A stretch of 64,000 nucleotides of DNA, from assembly GCF_000526335.1 (NCBI RefSeq), contig NZ_JAFW01000001.1, forward strand, positions 372,001 through 436,000, given 5' to 3'. A program made the position numbers and the translations under genes. The notes under the pieces were generated by a model, which worked only from the letters and a program-made list of their open reading frames with translations, was not told where the DNA came from and did no database searches. Shown piece after piece: positions 41,542-49,933 of the stretch. Within the stretch, counting starts at the first letter, position 1; every line of letters starts with the position of its first letter. Source of the DNA: Arthrobacter sp. 31Y. Its GTDB lineage: Bacteria; Actinomycetota; Actinomycetes; Actinomycetales; Micrococcaceae.

Positions 41542-41652
41542 TTGAATAAACCCAACCAAGGTTCATACCATGAGGACAGGACCACATCAGCAACCCGATA
41601 TGTGTCCCAGAAAGCGCTCCTAACTGTCCAAGGCGAGGGGCGCTTTCCTTGT
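41542..41652 (+). ncRNA. Candidate small RNA, promoter to terminator
   Basis: Promoter TTGAAT (41,542-41,547), 18-bp spacer, TACCAT (41,566-41,571). About 35 nt beyond the expected start, AAAGCGCTCC (41,611-41,620) pairs with GGGGCGCTTT (41,637-41,646), followed by CCTTGTT. The predicted transcript is about 75 nt and contains no convincing ORF. The rest of the gap to 41,778 holds nothing I can name apart from a ribosome site GAAAGG before the terminase gene. Confidence 0.45.
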
Positions 41653-41778
41653 TAAAAAGCCTAGAACTCAGCACATACATTTCCGCAATCCTCTGTCGGC
41701 AAGTCGTACGTCCGATTTGTGAAAAACTGGTGAACCGGGGCGCTTCCAAGGACTCTAAATCAATCGAAAGGTACGAAG

Positions 41779-42534
41779 ATGGCAACTGATCCGAGGTTCG
41801 CCCCCGGCCAGGCCGTGAACGGTAAGACGATTTGCGGTGCTAAGAACAAGAAGGCGGACCCGTGCGGGCTGTCCCCCGCTCCGGGTGCTACGCGTTGTGG
41901 CCGCCACGGTGGTAACTCCCCTCAGGCGAAGAAGGCTGCCGAACGGCGGGTCGCTGAGGAGCAAGCCAAGGCGGAGCTGGAGCGTGGTGTGCGTACTCTT
42001 GGGCTGCCTATTGACATCGACCCGGGCAAAGCGTTGCTGGATGAGATCCACTGGACCGCCGGTCACGTCGCCTGGCTGCGGGAGAAGGTTCAGGAGTTGG
42101 ACGCAGTGAAGACCCTGACACGGGGCACCGAGGACCGGACCACATGGACCAAAGACGGCGACTCCGAGTTCCACGAAGGCTCCAACGAATCCGGCAACCC
42201 GAACGCTCACTCCCTTGTGTGGGGCCAGACCGAGTACCGGGACAAGACCGGCGGCGAAGACGCGGGCCAGACCGTCGTGGAGCAGGCGGGCATCAACATC
42301 TGGTATCAGCTCTACCTCAAGGAACGTGAGCACTTGGCCAAGGTGTGTGCTCTCGCGTTGAAGGCTGGTATTGAGGAACGGAAGGTGAAGCTGGCCGAGT
42401 CCCAGGGCGCCCTCGTCGCCGACGTCATCCGCCGTATCCTCGCAGCCCTCAACCTCTCCCCCGCCCAGCAGGCCATGGTGCCGGAAATCGTCCCCCAACA
42501 GCTCCGCCTCCTTGCCGGAGGAAACGCATTGTAG
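41779..42534 (+). CDS. Terminase small subunit
   Basis: 251 residues. N-terminal part CGAKNKKADPCGLSPAPGATRCGRHGGN (a Cys/His zinc motif, about 15-45), a helical middle GLPIDIDPGKALLDEIHWTAGHVAWLREKVQEL, and the end VADVIRRILAALNLSPAQQAMVPEIVPQQLRLLA, a signature seen in actinophage small terminases. Recognises the packaging site and regulates the large subunit, 1.8 kb downstream. Confidence 0.85.
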   Translation: MATDPRFAPGQAVNGKTICGAKNKKADPCGLSPAPGATRCGRHGGNSPQAKKAAERRVAEEQAKAELERGVRTLGLPIDIDPGKALLDEIHWTAGHVAWLREKVQELDAVKTLTRGTEDRTTWTKDGDSEFHEGSNESGNPNAHSLVWGQTEYRDKTGGEDAGQTVVEQAGINIWYQLYLKEREHLAKVCALALKAGIEERKVKLAESQGALVADVIRRILAALNLSPAQQAMVPEIVPQQLRLLAGGNAL

Positions 42535-42592
42535 ATGTTAAACTGGCGCTTGGTAAAGGTCTCGGGGATTGGGGAGCGTTTTGGGGGCGATC

Positions 42593-43444
42593 ATGCACGC
42601 AAGTCAGGTCATCACGGGTGGAAGTCACAGCACCGGCTCACCCGGCACAGTGTGCGGGAACTGCGAAGCCCCTTTGCGGGACGGGTTCACCCTCTGCCAT
42701 GACTGCACCACACCCCTCGAAGACGACCTCCGCGCCGTCGCCGGGGTCTGGGAAGACGTCCTCGTGTCAGGTTCCCGCCTCGACGTCGGGGCACCCTCCG
42801 TAGGGTCATCAGGCGGCCACGCCGGCTCCCAGGAACCAGCGAACCTCGACGCGCTCGACAAAGCACAGACCCTCCGCATCATCCTTGGCGGCTGGGCAGC
42901 GCAGCTCCCCACCATCGACCCCCTCGGGGAACCCCCAGTCATCGCACAGTGGCTGCTCACGCAGATCCCGCTCGTCCGGAAGATGGACTGGGCGGCCACG
43001 CTGAAGGATGAGCTGCGGGAAGCGCTCAACGAATGCCGCTACGCCACCGACCGCAGCGCGGAACGCGTCAGCCTGGGCGAATGCGGCAGGACCGACGACG
43101 ACGGCGAACCCTGTTACGGGACCATGATGTCCATCGTCGGCGGAAAGATCGCCAAATGCAGGACCTGCGGCGCCACAGACGGATCCCGGGAACGCCAGCA
43201 ATGGCTCATCTCCGAGGCGTGGCACGTCCAAGCGTTCCTGCCCGACATCGCCCGCTGGCTCACCACCTCCGGCCACGCAAAGATCGACATCAAAAAAGCC
43301 CGCAACTGGGTCAACGCAGGCAAGCTGGAACCCGACGCCTGCGACCTGGGCACCCGCCGCGACCTCTACACCCCCGCCGCAGTCATCGCCGCATACCGGG
43401 AAACACCCACCGGCAGACGCGAGCAACTACCAAATGCCGCATAA
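42593..43444 (+). CDS. Zinc-ribbon/helix-turn-helix DNA-binding protein
   Basis: 283 residues from the ATG at 42,593 with GGGGGCG upstream (a TTG at 42,569 is possible). N-terminal CGNCEAPLRDGFTLCHDC (about 16-33) and a second ribbon with CRTCGATDG near 200; the C-terminal region HVQAFLPDIARWLTTSGHAKIDIKKARNWVNAGKLEPD followed by RRDLYTPAAVIAAY is a MerR-like winged helix. This combination is common upstream of terminases in actinophages. Confidence 0.75.
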   Translation: MHASQVITGGSHSTGSPGTVCGNCEAPLRDGFTLCHDCTTPLEDDLRAVAGVWEDVLVSGSRLDVGAPSVGSSGGHAGSQEPANLDALDKAQTLRIILGGWAAQLPTIDPLGEPPVIAQWLLTQIPLVRKMDWAATLKDELREALNECRYATDRSAERVSLGECGRTDDDGEPCYGTMMSIVGGKIAKCRTCGATDGSRERQQWLISEAWHVQAFLPDIARWLTTSGHAKIDIKKARNWVNAGKLEPDACDLGTRRDLYTPAAVIAAYRETPTGRREQLPNAA

Positions 43445-43447
43445 CGC

Positions 43448-43560
43448 TTGACAGTTGCCAAAATAATCCATAGCCTGTTCATGATGCGATTACTGGCTTT
43501 GGGGCTAACCACCGCAACACCGTGAGAACCCGCCTTCCCCCAACGAGGCGGGTTCTTTCG
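43448..43560 (+). ncRNA. Candidate small RNA (or leaderless 14-codon mRNA)
   Basis: Strong promoter TTGACA (43,448-43,453), 17-bp spacer, TAGCCT (43,471-43,476). About 45 nt later a perfect terminator stem GAACCCGCCT (43,526-43,535)/AGGCGGGTTC (43,546-43,555) followed by TTTCG. Predicted transcript about 75 nt. An ATGATG at 43,481, right at the expected start of transcription, opens a 14-codon ORF (MMRLLALGLTTATP) ending at 43,525, so a leaderless micropeptide is also possible. Confidence 0.55.
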
Positions 43561-43697
43561 CGTCCAGGGGACGGGTCAACACGTGAACCACGGACACGTG
43601 AAGGCCGGCCGGGGCTCCTCTTTCAGGCCCTGCAATGGACGGACCTGCCCAAGAACGTCCCCCACAACTGAATAGCCCCGGAACACATGGCCGGGGA

Positions 43698-43766
43698 GGG
43701 CTGAACGAATACGCGGCTTAATTGCAGGCGTGCAGGAGTACATCAGGTTCGAGTCCTGACAGCCCA
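43698..43766 (+). tRNA. tRNA-like sequence, degenerate
   Basis: GGGCTG (43,698) pairs with CAGCCC, and TCAGG TTCGAGT CCTGA forms a perfect T-arm with the invariant TTCGA loop, spaced as in a 70-nt tRNA. I cannot fold a normal D-arm and 7-nt anticodon loop from the middle, so this is either a highly diverged phage tRNA or a tRNA remnant. No anticodon can be assigned. Confidence 0.35.
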
Positions 43767-43769
43767 CGA

Positions 43770-43949
43770 ATGAGCATGGCCAGAAGAGTGGTGCCGGGCG
43801 ACGTCATACGCACCCCGGATAAATGGCTCGGTCAGCAGCCCGCCATGCTCATCATCCGTACCGACCAGTTCCGCACCATGACGCTGGGGCGCATGCAGGG
43901 AACCATATGGCCGGTCACCAAACCGGGCACTGATCACACCAGCGGCTGA
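43770..43949 (+). CDS. Small basic phage protein, 59 aa
   Basis: ATG at 43,770 or 43,776. Beta-like sequence MARRVVPGDVIRTPDKWLGQQPAMLIIRTDQFRTMTLG, looks like a small soluble domain. No clear ribosome site, so confidence is modest. Confidence 0.4.
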   Translation: MSMARRVVPGDVIRTPDKWLGQQPAMLIIRTDQFRTMTLGRMQGTIWPVTKPGTDHTSG

Positions 43950-44008
43950 AACTGGCAGATCACCCTTTACCCAGCGCGGCGGCTGGGCAAGACCGCCGAA
44001 ATGCCGGA

Positions 44009-44034
44009 CCCCGCCACGGTGCACCACGGCGGGG
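44009..44034. terminator. GC hairpin between convergent small genes
   Basis: CCCCGCC (44,009-44,015) and GGCGGGG (44,028-44,034) flank the self-complementary GGTGCACC. It lies just beyond the stop of the minus-strand gene and behind the plus-strand gene; no T-run, probable bidirectional transcription end. Confidence 0.45.
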
Positions 44035-44049
44035 CCTGGCACCAACGGA

Positions 44050-44208
44050 CTAAGCCCGCTGGATCCTGTCCACACCCTTAGCTGCTGCGACAAACACAGT
44101 GACGCCTTCAGCGTCGTCAAAGTACCAGTAGTCATTCATGAGGGTCATTTCGTCAGCAGTAACCTGCTTCTCGCCCATTGTGCCTGGGTTGATCTTGAAC
44201 GTAGCCAT
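44050..44208 (-). CDS. Small protein on opposite strand, 52 aa
   Basis: ATG at 44,208 behind CACGAAAGGA, the same leader as in the early genes. MATFKINPGTMGEKQVTADEMTLMNDYWYFDDAEGVTVFVAAAKGVDRIQ looks like a compact beta-strand/helix fold. It is oriented against the late operon, so it may be expressed in the lysogen or early. Unknown function. Confidence 0.65.
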   Translation of the reverse strand: MATFKINPGTMGEKQVTADEMTLMNDYWYFDDAEGVTVFVAAAKGVDRIQRA

Positions 44209-44295
44209 GGATATTCCTTTCGTGGGGTGCATTGTTGCACTACTTCCAAGCCTGCCAGATGGGTCCGACAGTAATGACCGTGACAGGAGTGCTCC

Positions 44296-45795
44296 GTGAC
44301 TATCGACATGTGGGAGCACGCGGCCCGCATGTTCGAGCCCATCAAACACGAATGGGCTACCCCCGGTGCTCTCGCGAAAGCGATCGAGCCCACCACTATC
44401 CAAACCAAAGCACTCGATCTAATCGACGAGTACCTTGTCCGGGTGGAGTCCGGTGAGATTGACCGGCTGATCATCAACCTCCCCCCGCAGGAGGGTAAGT
44501 CCACCCGGGTTACGACAATTGGCCCGCTGTGGTTCCTCACTCGGAACAAGAACCGCCGTATCGCCATCGTGTCCTATGCTCAGGATCTCGCTGACGAGTT
44601 CGGCCGGAACATCCGCAATCACATCTCATCGAACAATGGTGAAGAGGACAGCCTGGACCTGGGCTTGAAGGTCGCACGGGACAACGGGGCAGCACGTCGC
44701 TGGCAGCTTGATGAAGCCCGCGGCGGTGTCCGTGCTGTCGGTATCCGTGGTGGCCTTACCGGCCGGCCAGTTGATGCCCTGTTCATCGATGACCCGATCA
44801 GCAACCTCGAGCAAGCGAACTCGAAGACGTACCGGGATCAGGCGTGGGGGTTCTGGCAGTCGGTGGGCATGACCCGTCTCGCCCCTGGTGCCCCTGTGAT
44901 CCTTGTGCTGACCCGTTGGCACGCTGACGACCTCGCAGGCCGCCTGCTGGCCGCTGAGGACGCGCACAGGTGGACCGTGGTCAACATCCCCGCTGAGGCT
45001 GGCGACGATGACCCGCTAGGCCGCAAGCCCGGTGAATGGCTCGAATCAGCCCGTCAACGCACTGTGAAGCAGTGGGAACAGATCAAGGTGGCTGTTGGCC
45101 CTAAAGTCTGGCAGTCCCTCTACCAAGGCAACCCCACCCTTGATGAAGGCGGGGTCCTCCCCTCCACATGGACGCACTACGAGCAGCCTCTCTGGCTGGT
45201 TGACCACAACGGCGTCCACACCGTGCCCGGTATCGGGCGTGACGATCACGAGCTGGTTCAGTCCTGGGACCTCACGTTCAAGGGCGAAGACACCAGCGAC
45301 TACGTGGTGGGTCAGGTCTGGCTCAGGGTGGGGAACACGGCGTACCTGTTGGATCAGGTCCGCCGGCGCATGAACTTCAACGAGACCTGCGAAGCGATCA
45401 AGACCATGTCCGCTAAGTGGCCACAAGCGTTGGCGAAGTTCGTGGAAGACAAAGCTAACGGCCCCGCCGTGATGAACGCCCTATCTTCGCAGATCATGGG
45501 CCTCATCCCGATCGAGCCAGAAGGCAGCAAGTACGCCCGTATCAGCGCCGTGTCACCACTGGCATGGTCCGGGAACGTGCAACTCCCCTCCGCGACACTC
45601 TGCCCCTGGGTGGAGAACTTCCTCCAAGAGGCACTGTCCTTCCCCTCCGGAGCGAACGACGACCAACTAGACGCCTTCTCCCAAGCCGTGAACCGCATCC
45701 TCCTCATGCCCCTCACCGAAGGCCTTGGAGACCAGATCGAACCGGACGAATACGAAGAAGCGGACCTGAGAGGGTACGCGATCACCCCGTACTGA
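44296..45795 (+). CDS. Terminase large subunit
   Basis: 499 residues from a GTG with ACAGGAG upstream. Walker A variant NLPPQEGKST (about 61-70), Walker B VDALFIDDPI (about 155-164), coupling motif LTRWHADDLAG (about 195-205), and the RNase H-like nuclease starting at VQSWDLTFKGEDTSDYVVGQ (about 318) with further Asp residues NDDQLDAFSQA near 456. Packaging motor and nuclease of the late operon. Confidence 0.95.
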   Translation: MTIDMWEHAARMFEPIKHEWATPGALAKAIEPTTIQTKALDLIDEYLVRVESGEIDRLIINLPPQEGKSTRVTTIGPLWFLTRNKNRRIAIVSYAQDLADEFGRNIRNHISSNNGEEDSLDLGLKVARDNGAARRWQLDEARGGVRAVGIRGGLTGRPVDALFIDDPISNLEQANSKTYRDQAWGFWQSVGMTRLAPGAPVILVLTRWHADDLAGRLLAAEDAHRWTVVNIPAEAGDDDPLGRKPGEWLESARQRTVKQWEQIKVAVGPKVWQSLYQGNPTLDEGGVLPSTWTHYEQPLWLVDHNGVHTVPGIGRDDHELVQSWDLTFKGEDTSDYVVGQVWLRVGNTAYLLDQVRRRMNFNETCEAIKTMSAKWPQALAKFVEDKANGPAVMNALSSQIMGLIPIEPEGSKYARISAVSPLAWSGNVQLPSATLCPWVENFLQEALSFPSGANDDQLDAFSQAVNRILLMPLTEGLGDQIEPDEYEEADLRGYAITPY

Positions 45796-45807
45796 TTGGA
45801 GGGCCCA

Positions 45808-47376
45808 GTGCCTGGCATCATGGAAGCCCTTGGCCTGAAGAAGGCAACAGAGCAGGAACCCACCGTCGAAGCATGGCGGTTGGAAGACGCGGCCTACCGG
45901 CTGGAAACTGCAAACGAGAACCTCGCCCGACTGCAGCTCATGTACGAGGACACCGGGTGGGAATCCCTCTCCACCATTGGGCAGCGCGAGTTCACCCGTG
46001 AAGGGCTGACTCGCAACGCCGAGCTGTGCCGGGTGATGTTCGTCGCGAACCCACTCATGAAGCGCGGCCTAGGGATCCGGGCATCGTACGTCTTCGGGCA
46101 GGGTGTGGAGATCAACGCCCGCGCCACCGGCGACGAAGGTGAGCAGGACGTTGAGTCAGTCGTGCAAGCGTTTCTGGACGACGAGGGCAACCGTGACGCC
46201 GTAACCGGCGCTCAGGCCCGGATCTCGCTGGAGAACGACCTGGGCACCGACGGGAACGTGTTCCTCGCCCACTTCACGAACCCGCTCAACGGGCGCGTGA
46301 AGGTCCGTCCTCTCCCGTTCGATGAGATCGTGGAGATCATCTCCGAGCCTGGCGACAAAACCACGCCGTGGTTCTACCGTCGCCGCTGGGTGGAGACCAC
46401 GCTCACGGACACGTTCGGTTCCCTGTCCCGCGAGTACGAGGCACTGTACCCCGCGCTGAAGTACCAGCCTCTGACCAAGCCGAAGTCCTTCAAGGGCGTT
46501 GAAGTGCGGTGGGAATCCCCCATCCTGCACGTAAAGGTCAACCCCTACGGCTCCAAGGTCTGGGGCGTTGGCGACGGGTTCGCCGCTCTCCCGTGGTGCC
46601 GGTCTTACAAGGAGTTCCTGGAGGACTGGGCGACGCTCTGCCGGGCGCTTTCCCGCATTGCGTTCCGTGCCTCATCCTCGAAGGCCAAGGCCTCCCAAGT
46701 GCAACGTGCCGGTTTGGAAGCGATCAACAAGCTCGGCGCCGGATCCTCGGTATCCCTTGGTGAAGGCCAGACACTGGAGGCCGTCCCCAAGACGGGCGCC
46801 ACACTGGACTCCGAATCCGGCAGGCCACTCGCTGCCATGGCCGCCGCAGCGTTGGGCGTCAACGTCACCATCCTGCTGGCTGACCCCGGCATCACCGGGA
46901 ACCGTGCCACTGCCGAAACCCTCGACCTCCCACAGCGACTCGAACTCATGGGCCGCCAAGAGGTCTGGGCGCAGGCATACCGCGCTTCGTGCGGGTACGT
47001 CATCGAACAAGCTGTCATCGCCCCCCGCGGTCCACTCATGGGAACTGTGGAGCGCGACGGCGACAGGCTTCTCGTTGACCTCGGCGAAACCGATCCCACG
47101 GTTGAAGTCATTTGGCCGGACCTCGAAGAAGTACCCGTCGACCTGCTCATGCAGGCACTGGAACGCGCTGACGGCATGGACGTCCTCCCTCCTGTGGAGA
47201 AGTTCAAGCTCGTGCTCCGCGCTCTCCGCGTCCGGGACATTGATGACCTGTTGGATTCCATGCTGGACGATGACGGGACCTTCATCCCGCCGTCAACTAC
47301 AGCGGATGCCACGGCAGGGAATATTGCGGCTGGCGCTTTCCGTGACGGCAAAGACCCAGCAGAGGCACTGAAGTGA
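45808..47376 (+). CDS. Portal protein
   Basis: 522 residues from a GTG with GGAGGG upstream; a TTG 12 bases earlier is less well placed. Follows the large terminase directly. Long helical stem and the FVANPLMKRGLGIRASYVFGQGVEINAR opening (about 71-98) belong to the SPP1-like/actinophage portals. Dodecameric DNA gate of the head; the adjacent MuF protein supports the assignment. Confidence 0.9.
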   Translation: MPGIMEALGLKKATEQEPTVEAWRLEDAAYRLETANENLARLQLMYEDTGWESLSTIGQREFTREGLTRNAELCRVMFVANPLMKRGLGIRASYVFGQGVEINARATGDEGEQDVESVVQAFLDDEGNRDAVTGAQARISLENDLGTDGNVFLAHFTNPLNGRVKVRPLPFDEIVEIISEPGDKTTPWFYRRRWVETTLTDTFGSLSREYEALYPALKYQPLTKPKSFKGVEVRWESPILHVKVNPYGSKVWGVGDGFAALPWCRSYKEFLEDWATLCRALSRIAFRASSSKAKASQVQRAGLEAINKLGAGSSVSLGEGQTLEAVPKTGATLDSESGRPLAAMAAAALGVNVTILLADPGITGNRATAETLDLPQRLELMGRQEVWAQAYRASCGYVIEQAVIAPRGPLMGTVERDGDRLLVDLGETDPTVEVIWPDLEEVPVDLLMQALERADGMDVLPPVEKFKLVLRALRVRDIDDLLDSMLDDDGTFIPPSTTADATAGNIAAGAFRDGKDPAEALK

Positions 47377-47450
47377 TCGAACCAACACAGGTCATTGTTG
47401 CCTGCATCCTTGCAATATTGCTCGTGCTCGCGCTCATCTACCTTCCATAG
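47373..47450 (+). CDS. Single-span membrane micro-protein, 25 aa
   Basis: GTG overlapping the portal stop (GTGA). MIEPTQVIVACILAILLVLALIYLP is almost wholly hydrophobic, one membrane span, ending nine bases before the MuF start. Its place between portal and MuF genes, and translational coupling, argue that it is real, but it is very short. Confidence 0.45.
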   Translation: MIEPTQVIVACILAILLVLALIYLP

Positions 47451-47458
47451 GAGCTCAC

Positions 47459-48505
47459 GTGGCGATCACTCAGGAAACTCTGCGGATCGTCGCTGACCTT
47501 CGAGTGCGCCTGGAGCGCATGACGGACGTGCAAACCCTCGCCCTTACGCGGGCGTGGGTGGAAGCGTGGGACGCTCTCGCCCCGGACTTCCAAGCCGCTG
47601 TCGTGGAACTGATGGCACAGGCCAGCAACGGTGTTGTTTCCCGCTCTGTGGTGGCGAAGAACATCCGGCTGCGGGACTCGTTGCAGGCTGCCAGGGCGAT
47701 GTTGGACAGCCTCGCCGCGCAAACGAACACAATCGTCGTGAACGATGTGGGCGCCGCTGTGCTGGACGCGTTGGACACTCACTCCGCGCTGATCAGCTCG
47801 CAGCTGCCAGCGAACGCAGCACAGGTGGGGGTCTCCTTCACGAGGATGTCGCCCGAGGCTTTGGCGGCCATCGTGGAGCGCACCACCCAGCAGATCCACT
47901 CAACGACACGGCCGCTACCTGCCGACGTCGAGCGGATCATGAAGCGGGAACTCATCCGAGGCATCGCCGTGGGTGACAACCCGCGCCGGACAGCCTCCCG
48001 GATGATGGCGAAGGCTGAGGGCCGGTTTAATGGCGGCTTGACCCGGGCGCTCACAATCGCCCGGACAGAGACGCTGGACGCGCACCGTGCAGCCACCCAA
48101 GCGTCCGAGAAGGCCAACACGGACCTCCTCGCAGGGTGGGAATGGCACGCGTCACTCAACGCCCGCACATGCCCGTCCTGCTGGGCCAAGCATGGCACCC
48201 AGTACGAGAATGACGTGCCCGGCCCGCTGGACCACCAGAACGGCCGCTGCGCCCGCGTCACCCTGACAAAGACGTGGAAAGAGCTTGGCTTCAACATCAA
48301 AGAGCCGCCGTCCCTGACGGAGAACGCTGAAACAGTGTTCAACAACCTCACGCCGGACACCCAGAAGGCGATTATGGGCGGTCAGAGGCTGGAACTTCTT
48401 CAGTCAGGGCAGATCACGTGGGCGGATCTCTCCACGAAACACAGCACTGACGGCTGGCGGGACTCCTTCGGGGCAACCCCTGTGAAGGACTTGATCAGTC
48501 GCTGA
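47459..48505 (+). CDS. MuF-like minor head protein
   Basis: 348 residues from a GTG with TAGGAG upstream. Conserved phage-Mu-F C-terminal part: RMMAKAEGRFNGGLTRALTIARTETLDAHRAATQ (about 180-213) and NARTCPSCWAKHGTQYENDVPGPLDHQNGRCARVTLTKTW (about 234-273), with the CxxC-H-C set that is usual there. Minor capsid component attached to the portal. Confidence 0.9.
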   Translation: MAITQETLRIVADLRVRLERMTDVQTLALTRAWVEAWDALAPDFQAAVVELMAQASNGVVSRSVVAKNIRLRDSLQAARAMLDSLAAQTNTIVVNDVGAAVLDALDTHSALISSQLPANAAQVGVSFTRMSPEALAAIVERTTQQIHSTTRPLPADVERIMKRELIRGIAVGDNPRRTASRMMAKAEGRFNGGLTRALTIARTETLDAHRAATQASEKANTDLLAGWEWHASLNARTCPSCWAKHGTQYENDVPGPLDHQNGRCARVTLTKTWKELGFNIKEPPSLTENAETVFNNLTPDTQKAIMGGQRLELLQSGQITWADLSTKHSTDGWRDSFGATPVKDLISR

Positions 48506-48656
48506 GGCCCGGCTCGAACTGCACGGCCCCGCACCACTTGCACTTCACCTCAAGGGAACCGCCCGCGGCACGCAGGTGGATTACAGATGCTCTCCACTCA
48601 TGCCCGGGGCACTCCCCAGGCATGCCCGCATTGTCGTTCCGGTCATCAAGGCCCAC
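48495..48656 (-). CDS. Minus-strand zinc-finger mini-protein, 53 aa
   Basis: Antisense frame from a GTG at 48,656 to a stop at 48,495, overlapping the MuF gene end by 11 nt. ECPGHEWRASVIHLRAAGGSLEVKCKWCGAVQF shows C-x2-H ... C-x2-C, a clear zinc-ribbon pattern, and the gap between MuF and protease genes has no plus-strand gene. Too short for standard ORF calling. Ribosome site weak. Confidence 0.55.
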   Translation of the reverse strand: MGLDDRNDNAGMPGECPGHEWRASVIHLRAAGGSLEVKCKWCGAVQFEPGLSD

Positions 48657-48679
48657 ATACCCATTCTAGGAGGCTGTCA

Positions 48680-49930
48680 ATGGCCAAGCTCATCACAGAG
48701 GCTGGCAAGCTCAGCGCCCCATCCAGCACGGGAAAGCTGATGATCACGCTCATCACGCCCGGCTGGGGATCTTCCGGCTACTACTCCGACAAAGTCCTCG
48801 AACAGGCAGCCAAAGACAAGGTGTTCCCCGAAGGCACCCAGATGCACATCGACCACATGTCATCCTCGGACGAGTACGAACGGCCCGCCGGATCACTCAC
48901 CACCCTCGCCGCGGTCCTCGAAGAGGACGCCGTCTGGGATCCGAACTACGTTGACGCGGAGACCGGCAAGAAAGGCCGCCTCGCCGCGCCCGCGCTGCTT
49001 GGCTCCAAGTACCGGCCGGAAATCACCGAGTTTGCCAAGTACATCGGCACCTCGGTCGCCGTCGGCGTGGACATGAAAGCCGGAGAAGCAGAGGGACGGC
49101 GCGGGCAGATCATCGAAGCGATGTACCCACACAAGCTCAACCGCGTCGACTTCGTCACCGTCGCTGGACGAGGCGGAAAAATCGACAAGGTCATCGAAGC
49201 CTTCGCCACCAAGGCACACGAGGTCACAGCGAACGATCTCCGCAGCCAGCTCCGCGAACTCGTGCGAGGCGCCTACGGCGACGATCAGACCTATGTGTGG
49301 CTCGAAGACCACGACGACGCCAACGTGTGGTTCAGCCTTCAAGCCGAGGCGAAAGCCACTACATACCAAGTCGGCTACACCGTCACCGACGACGTCGCCG
49401 CCCTGAGCGGCGAATCCACCGAGGTCCGCAAAGTCACCCAGTACGTCCCCGTAACCCCCGCGGCTGAAGCCGCCACAGATTCCGCTCCGAACCCGGCAGC
49501 GGTAACCGAAAATCAGGAGGAAGCCACCATGGCAACCATTGATGACGCAGAGCTCAAGCAGCTCCGCGAAGCCGCCAGCCGGGCCACCGCGCTGGAAGCT
49601 GAGAACACCACCCTCAAGACGGACAACGCCAAGCTGGAAGGTGACAGCCGGAAGTCCGCCGCTGAGGCCATCGTCGCCGAGGCATTCGGTGACGTTGAGG
49701 CAAAGGTCACCCGAGCATCGCTCGTTACGGCCGCCCTGGCCGCTGAGACGTTCGACCCTGCCGCGCTCAAGGACACCGCCGTCGAGGCTGCAGCCGAGAT
49801 TCGCGCAGCCCGCGGCGAAGGCAACGTTCACGGCGCCGGCCAGACCAACGCTCCCGGGAACGCCCAGGAAGCAGTCGCCACGGAGGTCGGGGACGCCGAC
49901 ATCCTCAAAGCCCTCAAGGGAGGCAACTAA
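48680..49930 (+). CDS. Capsid maturation protease-scaffold fusion
   Basis: 416 residues from the ATG at 48,680 with TAGGAGG upstream. N-terminal 180 residues resemble head maturation proteases (MHIDHMSSSDEYERPAGSL with His at about 55-58; YIGTSVAVGVDMKAGE with Ser at about 125). An Ala/Pro/Glu linker follows, then a Lys/Glu/Ala coiled coil (DAELKQLREAASRATALEAENTTLKTDNAKLEG, about 288-320), which is the scaffold. An internal start for the scaffold is annotated separately. Confidence 0.8.
   Translation: MAKLITEAGKLSAPSSTGKLMITLITPGWGSSGYYSDKVLEQAAKDKVFPEGTQMHIDHMSSSDEYERPAGSLTTLAAVLEEDAVWDPNYVDAETGKKGRLAAPALLGSKYRPEITEFAKYIGTSVAVGVDMKAGEAEGRRGQIIEAMYPHKLNRVDFVTVAGRGGKIDKVIEAFATKAHEVTANDLRSQLRELVRGAYGDDQTYVWLEDHDDANVWFSLQAEAKATTYQVGYTVTDDVAALSGESTEVRKVTQYVPVTPAAEAATDSAPNPAAVTENQEEATMATIDDAELKQLREAASRATALEAENTTLKTDNAKLEGDSRKSAAEAIVAEAFGDVEAKVTRASLVTAALAAETFDPAALKDTAVEAAAEIRAARGEGNVHGAGQTNAPGNAQEAVATEVGDADILKALKGGN
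49529..49930 (+). CDS. Internal-start scaffolding protein
   Basis: An in-frame ATG at 49,529 (residue 284 of the protease gene) has a perfect AGGAGG eight to nine bases before it. It would give a free 133-residue coiled-coil scaffold, as lambda Nu3 is made inside the protease gene C. Inferred from the ribosome site and domain border. Confidence 0.6.
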   Translation: MATIDDAELKQLREAASRATALEAENTTLKTDNAKLEGDSRKSAAEAIVAEAFGDVEAKVTRASLVTAALAAETFDPAALKDTAVEAAAEIRAARGEGNVHGAGQTNAPGNAQEAVATEVGDADILKALKGGN

Positions 49931-49933
49931 GCC

